A stretch of DNA of 44,260 nt. Source: Lachnoclostridium sp. An181. GTDB lineage: Bacteria; Bacillota; Clostridia; Lachnospirales; Lachnospiraceae. The notes under the pieces are model-generated. The model worked only from the letters and a program-made list of their open reading frames with translations. It searched no databases and had not been told where the DNA came from. Positions within the stretch are counted from its first letter, which is position 1, and each line of letters begins with the position of its first letter. Location of the stretch: contig NZ_NFKJ01000017.1 in the NCBI RefSeq assembly GCF_002160325.1, positions 1-44,260 on the forward strand. Direction: 5' to 3'. Below are positions 34,860-44,260 of the stretch, one piece after another. The position numbers and the translations under genes are program-made.

Positions 34860-36053
34860 TTACTCGATGATAGATGCAACACGTCCTGATCCTACAGTAC
34901 GTCCACCTTCACGGATAGCGAATGTCAATCCCTGCTCCATAGCTACTGGATGGATCAGTTCGATTGTCATTTCGATGTTATCTCCAGGCATGCACATTTC
35001 TGTTCCTTCTGGAAGTTCGCAAACACCTGTTACGTCTGTTGTTCTGAAGTAGAACTGTGGACGGTAGTTGTTGAAGAATGGTGTATGACGGCCACCTTCA
35101 TCTTTTTTCAATACGTAAACCTGAGCTGTGAATTTTTTGTGGCATTTAACGCTGCCTGGTTTACACAGAACCTGTCCACGAACAATCTCATCACGAGCAA
35201 CACCACGGAGCAATGCACCGATGTTGTCACCAGCCTGAGCTTCGTCAAGAAGTTTACGGAACATCTCAACACCTGTTACGACTACTTTACGGATTTCTTC
35301 TTTAACACCAACGATCTCAACTTCGTCAGATACATGAAGAACACCACGCTCTACTCTACCTGTAGCAACTGTACCACGTCCTGTGATAGAGAATACGTCC
35401 TCTACTGGCATAAGGAATGGTTTATCTGTATCACGCTGTGGGTCTGGTACCCATTCGTCAACAGCGCTCATAAGTTCAAGGATTTTGTCTCCCCACTCGC
35501 TGCTTGGATCTTCCAAAGCTTTCAGAGCAGATCCGCGGATGATCGGAGTGTCATCTCCCGGGAACTCATACTCGTTCAGGAGTTCACGGATTTCCATCTC
35601 TACTAATTCAAGAAGTTCTTCATCGTCTACCATGTCACATTTGTTCATGAATACTACGATGTAAGGAACACCTACCTGACGGGAAAGAAGGATGTGCTCT
35701 TTTGTCTGAGCCATAACACCATCTGTTGCAGCTACTACAAGGATAGCACCGTCCATCTGAGCTGCACCTGTGATCATGTTCTTAACGTAGTCAGCATGAC
35801 CTGGGCAGTCAACGTGAGCGTAGTGACGTTTCTCTGTCTCGTACTCAACGTGAGCTGTAGAAATTGTGATACCACGTTCTCTTTCTTCCGGAGCTTTATC
35901 GATGTTTTCGAAAGCTACAGCTTCACCTGTTCCCAATCTCTCATGAAGAGTTTTTGTGATAGCTGCTGTCAAAGTTGTTTTACCATGGTCAACGTGGCCG
36001 ATGGTACCAATATTACAATGTGGTTTGTTTCTTTCAAATTTAGCTTTTGCCAT
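34860..36053 (-). CDS. tuf: Translation elongation factor Tu
   Basis: The 397-residue GTPase that delivers aminoacyl-tRNA to the ribosome. G motifs: [10 protein letters not shown] (P-loop), DCPGHADY and NKCD. Domains 2 and 3 follow, ending in [15 protein letters not shown]. Full length, with the RBS AAGGAGG before the ATG. Last gene of rpsL-rpsG-fusA-tuf; the 170-bp gap before it contains a good promoter of its own, so it can be expressed above the level of the rest of the operon. Confidence 0.99.
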   Translation of the reverse strand: MAKAKFERNKPHCNIGTIGHVDHGKTTLTAAITKTLHERLGTGEAVAFENIDKAPEERERGITISTAHVEYETEKRHYAHVDCPGHADYVKNMITGAAQMDGAILVVAATDGVMAQTKEHILLSRQVGVPYIVVFMNKCDMVDDEELLELVEMEIRELLNEYEFPGDDTPIIRGSALKALEDPSSEWGDKILELMSAVDEWVPDPQRDTDKPFLMPVEDVFSITGRGTVATGRVERGVLHVSDEVEIVGVKEEIRKVVVTGVEMFRKLLDEAQAGDNIGALLRGVARDEIVRGQVLCKPGSVKCHKKFTAQVYVLKKDEGGRHTPFFNNYRPQFYFRTTDVTGVCELPEGTEMCMPGDNIEMTIELIHPVAMEQGLTFAIREGGRTVGSGRVASIIE

Positions 36054-36130
36054 TTTGAATAATCCTCCTTAAATATCTTATGCCTCATGGCACTGATTAC
36101 TGGTTTTCTAAATTTACTCGGCTGACTTTG

Positions 36131-36159
36131 ATTATATTGCAAATCCCTTGATTTTTCAA
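36131..36159 (-). promoter_or_regulatory. Internal tuf promoter
   Basis: Minus strand TTGAAA (36159-36154), 17-bp spacer, TATAAT (36136-36131), 77 bp before the tuf ATG. Confidence 0.8.
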
Positions 36160-36184
36160 GCCTTTTTCATAAATTTATTACCAA

Positions 36185-36217
36185 ACAGATGAAAGTGTTT
36201 TCCACACTCTCACCTGT
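36185..36217 (-). terminator. Hairpin after fusA, possible weak terminator
   Basis: Minus strand stem ACAGGTGAGAGTGT/ACACTTTCATCTGT (14 positions, three G-T pairs, no mismatch) with a 5-nt loop, then TTGGT rather than a T-run. It may be partial termination or an mRNA stabiliser between fusA and tuf. Confidence 0.45.
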
Positions 36218-36223
36218 GATTTA

Positions 36224-38341
36224 TTAAGCATTTTTGTTTGATAAAACTTTCTCCTGAACAGACTTCGGAACCGGCTCGTATTTCTCAAAGAACATAGAGT
36301 AGTTACCACGTCCCTGTGTCCTGGAACGAAGGTCTGTGGAGTATCCGAACATTTCGGACAACGGTACATATCCGCGTACGATCTTTCCGCCGCCAAGGTC
36401 ATCCATACCTTCGATACGTCCACGGCGGGAGTTGATGTCACCGATAACATCTCCCATGTATTCTTCCGGCATCGTTACCTCTACCTTCATGATAGGCTCA
36501 AGAAGTACCGGCTCGCCTTTCTTCATCGCATCCTTGAATGCAAGAGAACCTGCAATGTGGAATGCCATTTCAGAAGAGTCGACTTCATGGTAAGAACCAT
36601 CGTATACATTTGCGTGTACGCCGACAACCGGGAATCCTCCGAGGATACCGGATTTCATTGCCTCTTCGATACCTTCGCCTACTGCCGGGATGTATTCCTT
36701 CGGAATCGCGCCACCGACAACAGTGGATTCAAATTTGTAAGTTTCCTCGCCATTGACATCCATTGGCTCGAATTTAACTTTACAGTGTCCGTACTGTCCA
36801 CGTCCACCGGACTGTTTTGCGTACTTGCTGTCAACCTCAACCGGTTTTGTGATCGCTTCTTTGTAAGCAACCTGAGGAGCACCTACGTTAGCCTCTACCT
36901 TGAATTCACGAAGGAGACGGTCAACGATGATCTCAAGGTGGAGCTCACCCATACCAGCGATGATTGTCTGACCTGTTTCATGGTCTGTATGCGCACGGAA
37001 TGTCGGATCCTCTTCCGCAAGTTTTGCCAAAGATTCACCAAGTTTACCCTGGGATGCCTTTGTCTTCGGCTCAATAGCAAGCTCGATAACCGGCTCAGGG
37101 AATTCCATGGATTCAAGGATTACCGGATGCTGCTCGTCACAGATTGTATCACCTGTTGTTGTGAATTTGAATCCGATCGCAGCTGCGATATCACCTGAAT
37201 ATACTTTGTCAAGTTCCTGTCTCTTGTTTGCGTGCATCTGAAGGATACGTCCAACACGCTCTTTTTTGCCTTTTGTTGCATTCAGGACATAAGAACCGGA
37301 GTTCATTGTTCCTGAGTACACTCTGAAGTAAGCAAGTTTTCCTACGAATGGGTCTGTCATGATCTTGAATGCCAGAGCAGAGAATGGCTCTTCGTCAGAA
37401 GAATGTCTCTCAATCTCATTTCCATCCATATCCACACCTTTGATAGCCGGGATATCTGTTGGAGCCGGCATGTACTCAAGAATAGCATCCAGAAGTTTCT
37501 GAACACCTTTGTTTCTGTATGCAGAACCACAGCATACAGGAACAGCTGTACATTCGCATGTTGCTTTTCTAAGAACTGCTTTCAGTTCGTCGATAGATGG
37601 TTCTTCCCCTTCCAGGTACATCATCATCAGATCGTCGTCCAGTTCACAGATTTTTTCTACCAATTCTGTACGGTACAGCTCTGCGTCATCCTTCATATCA
37701 TCCGGGATATCGCACACTGTAATATCATCGCCCTTATCATCATTGTAGATGTAAGCCTGCATCTCCATCAGGTCGATGATTCCCTTGAATTCATCTTCTT
37801 TTCCGATTGGAAGCTGAAGACAGATGGCATTTTTACCTAATCTTGTCTTGATCTGTTCTACGGCATTGTAGAAGTCAGCACCCAAGATATCCATTTTGTT
37901 GATAAATGCCATTCTTGGTACGTTGTATGTGTCAGCCTGACGCCATACGTTTTCTGACTGAGGTTCTACACCACCTTTAGCACAGAACACACCTACGGCA
38001 CCGTCAAGTACACGCAGGGAACGCTCAACCTCTACAGTAAAGTCAACGTGTCCCGGAGTATCAATGATATTGATACGGTGTTCCAGAGCATCTTTCTTTG
38101 GCTTTGTCTTTTCTTCCAAAGTCCAGTGACATGTTGTAGCGGCTGAAGTGATCGTGATACCTCTTTCCTGCTCCTGCTCCATCCAGTCCATGGTTGCAGT
38201 ACCTTCATGAGTATCACCGATTTTATAGTTAACACCGGTATAATATAAGATACGCTCTGTAAGAGTAGTCTTACCTGCATCGATATGAGCCATGATACCA
38301 ATGTTTCTGGTTCTCTCTAATGGATATTCTCTTCCAGCCAA
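36224..38341 (-). CDS. fusA: Translation elongation factor G
   Basis: The 705-residue translocase GTPase. P-loop [10 protein letters not shown], switch motif [12 protein letters not shown]; later domains with the conserved GMGELHLEI and GRGNYSM segments. Length and start ([21 protein letters not shown]) are normal. Preceded by a 92-bp gap after rpsG containing a hairpin (AAGCAG/CTGCTT arms, 38382-38407). Cytosolic. Confidence 0.99.
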   Translation of the reverse strand: MAGREYPLERTRNIGIMAHIDAGKTTLTERILYYTGVNYKIGDTHEGTATMDWMEQEQERGITITSAATTCHWTLEEKTKPKKDALEHRINIIDTPGHVDFTVEVERSLRVLDGAVGVFCAKGGVEPQSENVWRQADTYNVPRMAFINKMDILGADFYNAVEQIKTRLGKNAICLQLPIGKEDEFKGIIDLMEMQAYIYNDDKGDDITVCDIPDDMKDDAELYRTELVEKICELDDDLMMMYLEGEEPSIDELKAVLRKATCECTAVPVCCGSAYRNKGVQKLLDAILEYMPAPTDIPAIKGVDMDGNEIERHSSDEEPFSALAFKIMTDPFVGKLAYFRVYSGTMNSGSYVLNATKGKKERVGRILQMHANKRQELDKVYSGDIAAAIGFKFTTTGDTICDEQHPVILESMEFPEPVIELAIEPKTKASQGKLGESLAKLAEEDPTFRAHTDHETGQTIIAGMGELHLEIIVDRLLREFKVEANVGAPQVAYKEAITKPVEVDSKYAKQSGGRGQYGHCKVKFEPMDVNGEETYKFESTVVGGAIPKEYIPAVGEGIEEAMKSGILGGFPVVGVHANVYDGSYHEVDSSEMAFHIAGSLAFKDAMKKGEPVLLEPIMKVEVTMPEEYMGDVIGDINSRRGRIEGMDDLGGGKIVRGYVPLSEMFGYSTDLRSRTQGRGNYSMFFEKYEPVPKSVQEKVLSNKNA

Positions 38342-38433
38342 GGTTTTTTCCTCCTATAAATAAATCAGGTCAATTACTCTAAGCAGCTCCGCGCACGGAA
38401 CTGCTTTTTGTAATATTGAACTTATAAATTTTA

Positions 38434-38928
<495 letters not shown>

Positions 38929-38930
38929 TC

Positions 38931-39053
38931 ACCGGATTTTCCGGTCTTAATTAGATCATCGGTACTCACATGTGTCTTTCTACTTTTCCAAGCATGTGTT
39001 CGTGCGGGACTTTATCCAACCGCCATGGCGGTATTTATCGATATAAAACCCGC
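38931..39053 (-). promoter_or_regulatory. Structured rpsL-rpsG intercistronic leader, possible S7-binding site
   Basis: Within 38905-39127 there is a GCGGG/CCCGC pair (39053-39049 with 39008-39004 on the minus strand) enclosing the perfect 14-bp palindrome ACCGCCATGGCGGT (39019-39032), and next to the RBS the hairpin ACCGGA/TCCGGT (38931-38945). In E. coli S7 represses its operon by binding between rpsL and rpsG, so a similar control is plausible here; this is inference. Confidence 0.45.
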
Positions 39054-39127
39054 AACCAACAGGAATCATAGTTCTGTTTGTGATACGATTTAACAATCAG
39101 TTACTTTACCAATCAAAATCCGCCGTA

Positions 39128-39550
39128 TTATTTCTTAGCGTCTTTTGGTCTCTTAGCACCGTATTTAGAACGAGCCTGTCTTCTCTTTGCAACACCTGCT
39201 GTATCAAGTGTACCACGTACGATATGGTATCTTGTACCTGGTAAGTCCTTAACACGACCTCCACGGATCAGAACAACGCTGTGTTCCTGAAGGTTGTGTC
39301 CTTCACCTGGAATGTAGCTTGTCACTTCGATTCCGTTAGAAAGACGAACTCTGGCGATTTTTCTAAGAGCTGAGTTAGGTTTTTTAGGAGTTGCAGTCTT
39401 AACTGCTGTACAAACACCTCTTTTCTGCGGTGCAGAAACATCAGTTGTTCTCTTTTTCAGGGAGTTGTATCCTTTCTGAAGAGCTGGTGCTGTAGATTTT
39501 TTTACAGATGTCTGACGTCCTTTTCTTACTAACTGGTTAAATGTTGGCAT
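39128..39550 (-). CDS. rpsL: 30S ribosomal protein S12
   Basis: The 140-residue decoding-centre protein: [12 protein letters not shown] at the start (ATG 39550, AGGAGG 9 nt upstream), [11 protein letters not shown] and [16 protein letters not shown]. The lysines that mutate in streptomycin resistance are both present (Lys56 in TPKKPNSA and the Lys of GGRVKDLPG), so the sequence looks wild type. First gene of the str operon. Confidence 0.98.
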   Translation of the reverse strand: MPTFNQLVRKGRQTSVKKSTAPALQKGYNSLKKRTTDVSAPQKRGVCTAVKTATPKKPNSALRKIARVRLSNGIEVTSYIPGEGHNLQEHSVVLIRGGRVKDLPGTRYHIVRGTLDTAGVAKRRQARSKYGAKRPKDAKK

Positions 39551-39642
39551 GCTTTTCACCTCCTGAATTTTTGGTTGCTGAGTTGATACTCTGTTATTTA
39601 TGCGCATGCGAAAAAAACATATCTTTCCATGCACGCTTGATT

Positions 39643-39671
39643 ATTGTATTATGAAAAACCCGCCATGTCAA
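39643..39671 (-). promoter_or_regulatory. str operon promoter
   Basis: Minus strand TTGACA (39671-39666), 17-bp spacer, TACAAT (39648-39643), 92 bp before the rpsL ATG. An inverted repeat TCAAGG/CCTTGA (39668-39685) overlaps the -35 box. A GCATG-type foldback lies in the leader near 39604-39633. Confidence 0.8.
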
Positions 39672-39712
39672 GGGCAAATCCTTGAATTTTACGTGCTTTT
39701 TACCAGTATCTT

Positions 39713-40618
39713 CTATCCCAGCAAAAGGCTCCAGAGCGGCAGTGTCACAAGGGAAAGGATTGTTGTGACAAAAATCATGGCTGTGGCGTAATCCTCATCC
39801 CCGTCATATTTTGAAGATAAAAGCGCTGTTGTGACCGGTGCCGGCATCCCTGCGATGATGACCGTCACACCTCTCATCAACGGGGCAACCGGAAGAAATG
39901 CAGTGATGACAAATACGATCGCCGGGATCCAGACAAGGCGCATGCTTGTATAAAAGATCATCTGCTTGTCAATGAGTCCCTTTGGATTCATTTCCGCCAG
40001 CATCATCCCCACAAGCATCATACTAAGCGGCATATTGCACCCGCTGATGCCGTTAAATGTGCTGTCGAGAAAACGCGGCAGTTCCAAACCGGAAATCATA
40101 TACAGCATTCCCAAATAAATGGCCACAATACATGGATGGGTCAAAACTTTTTTCAATAAATTTTCTTTTTTGCTGCCCATAAAACATGCAGTCCCGATAG
40201 ACCACATAACAATCCGCACCGGCAGCATAAACACGGACGCATACAAAAGCCCTGAGGAGCCATAGATTCCTTCCACAACGGGATTGCCAAGAAATCCTCC
40301 ATTTGACACGATCGTTCCATACTCAAGGGTTGGGCGTCTCTTTGTTTTCTCTTTTTTATATAGAGTTTTGCCAAGCAGTACGGAGATGACATTATAGCCC
40401 ACAGACAAAAGAAGGATCTCTCCCCACGCCAGGAGCATATTCCACTCAAATTCCATCTGAAATGCACAGAAAATATTAAAGGGAAGAGTCACATAAATGC
40501 AAAGATCCACCATGTCCTGGCGCCCCCTTGTACTGACAATTCCCTTTCTGCGGATCAGATAACCCACTGCAACAAATGAAAACATCATAAGCTGCATATT
40601 TACCATATTCTCAAACAT
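39713..40618 (-). CDS. AEC-family (auxin efflux carrier-like) transporter
   Basis: A 301-residue membrane protein with about ten hydrophobic segments and the family features: an N-terminal helix followed by RRKGIVSTRGRQDMVDLCIYVTLPFNIF, the YGTIVSNGGFLGNPVVEGIYG motif with Asn/Gly breaks in the first half, and the GMPAPVTTALLSSKYDGDEDYA repeat in the second. Bacterial members export or import small organic acids such as malate; the substrate here is unknown. It starts 2 nt after the HD gene stop with only a weak RBS, so translational coupling is likely. It ends 41 bp before the str promoter with no clear terminator, so some readthrough into rpsL is possible. Confidence 0.9.
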   Translation of the reverse strand: MFENMVNMQLMMFSFVAVGYLIRRKGIVSTRGRQDMVDLCIYVTLPFNIFCAFQMEFEWNMLLAWGEILLLSVGYNVISVLLGKTLYKKEKTKRRPTLEYGTIVSNGGFLGNPVVEGIYGSSGLLYASVFMLPVRIVMWSIGTACFMGSKKENLLKKVLTHPCIVAIYLGMLYMISGLELPRFLDSTFNGISGCNMPLSMMLVGMMLAEMNPKGLIDKQMIFYTSMRLVWIPAIVFVITAFLPVAPLMRGVTVIIAGMPAPVTTALLSSKYDGDEDYATAMIFVTTILSLVTLPLWSLLLG

Positions 40619-40620
40619 GT

Positions 40621-41190
40621 TTACAATCCCAGCTCGTCCGCAATCTCCAGCATGGAATCTTTTGCGATCTGCGCAAACTCTTCCAGTGAAATGCCGGTAA
40701 ATTCGATGGATTCCATATAATCCCTGTTCGCCCCGGCCGCAAAGCGAAGTTCATTAAAACGTTTCAAGATAGATTTTGTCTTCACACTGGCCAGTTTTTT
40801 ATCCGGATAAATCTGGGCAACAGCTTTTACAAAGCCACTCATCGGATCAGCTGCCAAAAGCGCATACTGCAGTGTTGTCTTTGCCTTCATCCCGCACTTT
40901 GGATTGTGAGCCTTGATCGCATCAAAAAGAACCGGGTCTTCGATTCCTTCTTTTTTCAGAATCTCCACAGATGTCGGTCCATGCACGCTCATATCGTGCT
41001 GCCAGTCACACTGTTCTTCATCCAGATCATGAAGGAGTCCGCAGATTCCCCAATATTCCACCTGATCCGGCGCTAATTTTTTTGCAAGACCTTTCATGAT
41101 GGCCTCGACTGCATAGGAATGCTGGATGTAATTTTCACCCTGCATGTATTTCAACAATATTTCGTGTGCCTGTTGTCTTGTGATTGCCAT
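40621..41190 (-). CDS. HD-domain hydrolase
   Basis: A 189-residue cytosolic protein of the HDIG type: HSYAVEAIM (first His), LLHDLDEEQC (HD pair), MSVHGPTS, IKAHNPKCG, and AADPMSGFVKA with the last Asp. These are expected ligands of a metal-dependent phosphohydrolase; the substrate is unknown. I chose the ATG at 41190 (GGAGGG 8 nt upstream) rather than a TTG two codons earlier. Co-transcribed with the AEC transporter. Confidence 0.88.
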   Translation of the reverse strand: MAITRQQAHEILLKYMQGENYIQHSYAVEAIMKGLAKKLAPDQVEYWGICGLLHDLDEEQCDWQHDMSVHGPTSVEILKKEGIEDPVLFDAIKAHNPKCGMKAKTTLQYALLAADPMSGFVKAVAQIYPDKKLASVKTKSILKRFNELRFAAGANRDYMESIEFTGISLEEFAQIAKDSMLEIADELGL

Positions 41191-41228
41191 TGTCAAACCC
41201 TCCCTGTATATATTTCCATATATTTTTT

Positions 41229-41257
41229 ATTGTAGTACACGCCTTTATTCTTGTAAA
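41229..41257 (-). promoter_or_regulatory. Promoter of the HD-AEC unit
   Basis: Minus strand TTTACA (41257-41252), 17-bp spacer, TACAAT (41234-41229), 38 bp before the ATG. Confidence 0.75.
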
Positions 41258-41259
41258 GC

Positions 41260-41292
41260 AAAAAAGAGAGCCGCCCAAAAATCAGACGACTC
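41260..41292 (-). terminator. Terminator of the DUF6273-like surface protein gene
   Basis: Minus strand GAGTCGTCT pairs with GGGCGGCTC (9 bp, three G-T) followed by TCTTTTTT, 45 bp after the stop and directly before the HD promoter. Confidence 0.75.
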
Positions 41293-41337
41293 TTTTTCTC
41301 ATCCAACTAAGATGTTGTGCAATCCATTTACCTGGAA

Positions 41338-44148
41338 TCACACCTTTTTCTTGCGAAACGCTGCGACAACAGCGACTCCTGCTGTTAGTGATACGGCCGC
41401 TGCCACTGCTGCATTTGCGGCATCTCCTGTCTTTGAAGATTTTTCTGCCGACGCTTTTGTAACTGTTTTACTGTCCTCTGCCTGTACATTTACAGTTTTA
41501 TCTGCCGCATCTGTTTTGTCTGTTTGTTTTCCTGCATTTGCGATCACTTTATCGATTGCCGCCTGCAGGTTCTCAATTGCCATCCCAACTTCTGCCTTTG
41601 TGGCCTCCTCATTTGCATACACACTCTTTGCATCTGCAAGGGCTGAGCGGAACATTCGCGCATCTTCCCCTGTAACATTGGCAAGATTGATCGTCTGGGC
41701 AGAAACGATCAATGCCTTAAGTACATCCTTGCTTGGTTTTAGTCTCAAATCACTCATCGCCTTCAAAAGCGCTCTCCATGCATTGTCCACTTCCTCCTGC
41801 ATTGCGTCCCCATCTGCATAAACGGCCTTGGCAGCTGTCAGGGATACATTGAATGCATCCTGTCCTGCCTCCAGATACTTGCTCAAATCAAGGGTATTTG
41901 CCATCTCAATGACTTTGGCAAGATCTTCTTTCTCCCCCTGTTTAAAGGAAAGATACTGCATCACGTTTATCAGGTCTTCCCATGTCCGGTCTACCATTTC
42001 CTGTGTCAGAGTCTCATCTCCTGACTCCGCTCTTTTCAGGATCTCCTGCGCCTGGGCTTTCAAGTCCTCAAATCTTTCTGCCACAGATGTGATCACACCT
42101 TCTGTGTCCGCCTTATCTGCAAGTTCAAGCGCATATTCCAGCACTGCAGTGGAAACGGTTTCACCCGATTGCGTCCATGTGATTTCCACTGGTTTAGAAA
42201 CATAATCGCTCTCTCTTTCCGCCCCTGCACATTCTGCCATCATATATATTTTTGCTCCTGCCTGCAGGTCTTCTGGTAAAGTAAATGTCCCGGTACCATT
42301 TTCGGCAAGTTCTGTGTCCAGCTTTCCATAATAGAGAATTTGTGCATTATCTTTCCGATAATCTTTATCTGTAATCATAATCGATATCTGATTGATCGGC
42401 ACATCGGTATTGTTGTCTGTGTATGTGTATGGAATGACTACGGTATTCCCATTGACGGTAACGTCTTTTCCATCTGCAATTTTTACTGTTTTCCCAGCGT
42501 CCAGCAAGGTCAGTTTCCACTCCCTTGTATCAGGATCCAAAGCAACCGGTGAAATCTCCTTTGTTTTATCTATTTCAACAGAGGAAACCATCAGGACATT
42601 GGACAAATCCAGGTTCAAAGACGGGCTTACTCCCTGTTCCCTTGTATTCCAGACAAGTTCCGTTCCAATACTTCCGTTCCAGGCAACCCATCCGACAAAA
42701 TCCGGCTCGTACCAATCCGATGACCGCAGCCAATATCTGTCACCATACTCCACTTCAAACACACTCTTTTTTGCCCGTTCCGCACTTAACTTGTCTCTGT
42801 CCGGATCATGAGGATAGAGCAGATTTGCTTCCATAGCGCTGAGCATAAATACTTTTCTTTCCGGGGCTGCAAAATCCAAAAACCAGACTGCGTCCATATC
42901 ATTTAATCCATACTTTCCATCAGATGCCTCAAGATTTGTGCTCGCTATAGCAGATTTCTCTATTTCTGAAAAGCTCTCCTCATAGAATTCTCCATTCAGC
43001 CAAATATCCGGGTCGCTGCCTCCAAATTCACACTGTTTCCCGGTTTCCTGACCTTCATTGGGTTTATCATCCGCATCAAACGGCATTTCCTTTAAAACAT
43101 CCTGGCAGTCAAGAAAGAGCGTATCTCCCGTCTCAACTGTCTGCCCCATTCCATCGCCTTTCCTAAGCACACGATACAAAACAGGCATCATGGTTCCTTC
43201 ATTATCGAATTCTCCAAAATATATCTTATGGTCATTGACATGATCCCATGTCCCATCTTTTGGCGCCAGAAAATCTTTTGACAGGTTCATATTTTTTACC
43301 GGAGTCTCCACTTCAAAGACAACCGTATATGTTTTTGTATTGCCCTCCTGCGCCGTAACCTTCAGCTCTGCCCTGGCAGTTCCATCTACAATCTGCACAG
43401 GAACTGCTTTTGCGGTCGTAGTTGCACATACTGTTTCTGCGCTCAAAAGAATGTCTCCTGTTGTTGCTGCCGGTAATTTTACCACATAAGAATCCGTATC
43501 AGCGGAAAAATCCGGGACATCGACTGGCTCTCCACCATTGATGCTGTATTTCAAAGAATTGATCTCCGTATTTCTGGAGTTTAACCGGAACACTTTAAAA
43601 CAGTCCACATTGAGTGTTATTCCCGATGCCGCCACATTTTTCTCTCCGCTTGTTTCTATGCGGATCTTATGCGTCCCTGTTTCTTCAAATACTTTTGTAT
43701 ATACCCGTCTGTTGAATTGCTCGGCAGCACTGTACTGATCATCCGTAGCCACCAAGACATCGTCCAGATAAATATTGGCAATCCCCGCTCCGCTTCCGCT
43801 CTTTGTATATACGGAAATTGCATCTCCCGTAAATTCATATTCAGCAGAGCCCTTTTGAGAAAAATAAATATGCGTATTGCCATGGCCTTGGGAACCGTTT
43901 TTCACAAGTCTATATTCTCCGGTCTTTGCAACCTCTTCCGACTCTGCTTCTGCAAATTCCACTTCCGCCGCACCTTCCTGGGGCTCTTCATCCATATCGA
44001 TCCGGCTGTATGTAATCTTACCGCTTAACTTTGTGTCCTGCGCCTGCATAGCGGATACTGTTCCCATCATTCCAGCAGACATTCCGTAAAACAGCATTCC
44101 AGCCGAAATGGTTCCAACGACAAATCGATTCCACATTTTCTTTTTCAT
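41338..44148 (-). CDS. Secreted, wall-anchored DUF6273-like protein with FIVAR modules
   Basis: A 936-residue exported protein. Signal peptide 1-33 (VSA). A beta-sandwich, carbohydrate-binding-like domain lies at about 75-190 (HGNTHIYFSQKGSAEYEFTG...). A cadherin-like/Ig stretch at about 195-285 is followed by a DUF6273-like domain at about 290-550, with YWLRSSDWYEPDFVGWV and SPSLNLDLSNVLMVS. A second Ig-like part (550-690) precedes three helical units ending in FIVAR (about 690-870) and KSSKTGD plus hydrophobic helix plus RKKK. No hydrolase motif was found, so a binding or structural role is likely. The C-terminal cassette is closely related to those of the GH20 and metallophosphoesterase proteins. 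GAGGAGG precedes the ATG. Confidence 0.85.
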   Translation of the reverse strand: MKKKMWNRFVVGTISAGMLFYGMSAGMMGTVSAMQAQDTKLSGKITYSRIDMDEEPQEGAAEVEFAEAESEEVAKTGEYRLVKNGSQGHGNTHIYFSQKGSAEYEFTGDAISVYTKSGSGAGIANIYLDDVLVATDDQYSAAEQFNRRVYTKVFEETGTHKIRIETSGEKNVAASGITLNVDCFKVFRLNSRNTEINSLKYSINGGEPVDVPDFSADTDSYVVKLPAATTGDILLSAETVCATTTAKAVPVQIVDGTARAELKVTAQEGNTKTYTVVFEVETPVKNMNLSKDFLAPKDGTWDHVNDHKIYFGEFDNEGTMMPVLYRVLRKGDGMGQTVETGDTLFLDCQDVLKEMPFDADDKPNEGQETGKQCEFGGSDPDIWLNGEFYEESFSEIEKSAIASTNLEASDGKYGLNDMDAVWFLDFAAPERKVFMLSAMEANLLYPHDPDRDKLSAERAKKSVFEVEYGDRYWLRSSDWYEPDFVGWVAWNGSIGTELVWNTREQGVSPSLNLDLSNVLMVSSVEIDKTKEISPVALDPDTREWKLTLLDAGKTVKIADGKDVTVNGNTVVIPYTYTDNNTDVPINQISIMITDKDYRKDNAQILYYGKLDTELAENGTGTFTLPEDLQAGAKIYMMAECAGAERESDYVSKPVEITWTQSGETVSTAVLEYALELADKADTEGVITSVAERFEDLKAQAQEILKRAESGDETLTQEMVDRTWEDLINVMQYLSFKQGEKEDLAKVIEMANTLDLSKYLEAGQDAFNVSLTAAKAVYADGDAMQEEVDNAWRALLKAMSDLRLKPSKDVLKALIVSAQTINLANVTGEDARMFRSALADAKSVYANEEATKAEVGMAIENLQAAIDKVIANAGKQTDKTDAADKTVNVQAEDSKTVTKASAEKSSKTGDAANAAVAAAVSLTAGVAVVAAFRKKKV

Positions 44149-44169
44149 TCTTTTTCCTCCTCGTATAAT

Positions 44170-44201
44170 AAGTTTGTAAGCATAAAACAGCTTACAGACT
44201 T
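44170..44201. promoter_or_regulatory. Inverted repeat upstream of the DUF6273-like surface gene
   Basis: Arms AAGTTTGTAAGC/GCTTACAGACTT (12 positions, one mismatch) with an 8-nt loop, 21 bp before the ATG. A minus-strand TATTAT lies at its downstream edge. It may be an operator or a 5'-UTR hairpin. Confidence 0.45.
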
Positions 44202-44260
44202 ATTCTTTTTTGATTAGACAGAAGGATAATTCTAAACATCCTTTCAGAAGAGGCTTCTTC

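Noticed and set aside
35383-38301. Long antisense open frames opposite tuf and fusA
   Set aside because: They mirror highly biased codons of the elongation factor genes and have no RBS or protein-like features.

Overview
The window reads as chromosome from a gut-type anaerobic Firmicute of the Lachnospiraceae. This is inferred from the gene content (rpsL-rpsG-fusA-tuf, large secreted glycan-active proteins with FIVAR modules, a C_GCAxxG_C_C protein, a trehalose PTS) and the strong AGGAGG ribosome binding sites; Mediterraneibacter/Ruminococcus-like is my guess at the genus. Almost all genes lie on the minus strand; only marR-ABC-ABC, treR and the superoxide dismutase gene are on the plus strand. 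I saw no tRNA, rRNA, CRISPR array or intact transposase.

Layout. 1-1729: 5' part of a thioester/Cna-B surface adhesin that runs off the left edge, of a type often carried by conjugative elements, with a terminator-like hairpin just before its RBS. 1990-2643: HAD phosphatase. 2700-2930: a mosaic of inverted repeats. 2945-8276: a compact operon for uptake and breakdown of 2-aminoethylphosphonate (ATPase, fused permease, binding lipoprotein, phnW, phnX). 8454-11595: two-component system followed by a PepSY lipoprotein and an ArsC/Spx-like protein. 11751-16451: giant secreted GH20 hexosaminidase. 16719-20830: MarR regulator and heterodimeric ABC exporter. 20894-25389: trehalose locus (treA, treB, divergent treR). 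25471-31601: redox-type small protein, secreted metallophosphoesterase, small PepSY membrane protein, YbaK/ProX-type deacylase, Fe/Mn superoxide dismutase. 31707-34400: AT-rich membrane-anchored surface protein of unknown function. 34508-34790: apparently non-coding DNA with pseudoknot potential. 34860-39550: str operon. 39713-41190: AEC transporter and HD protein. 41338-44148: third FIVAR-bearing surface protein.

The observation I rate most interesting is regulatory. The promoters of the response regulator, of the adjacent PepSY lipoprotein, and of a second small PepSY protein 18 kb away share one geometry: two TTTMAY half-sites exactly 11 bp apart, the second ending exactly 10 bp before a TATAMT -10 box. 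This suggests a small regulon in which an OmpR-type regulator controls itself and two extracytoplasmic PepSY proteins that may feed back on its sensor.

Second, three unlinked surface proteins (GH20, metallophosphoesterase, DUF6273-like) share the same C-terminal three-part helical cassette and the same anchor, K-S-x-K-T-G-D plus hydrophobic helix plus basic tail, which lacks the usual LP of LPxTG signals.
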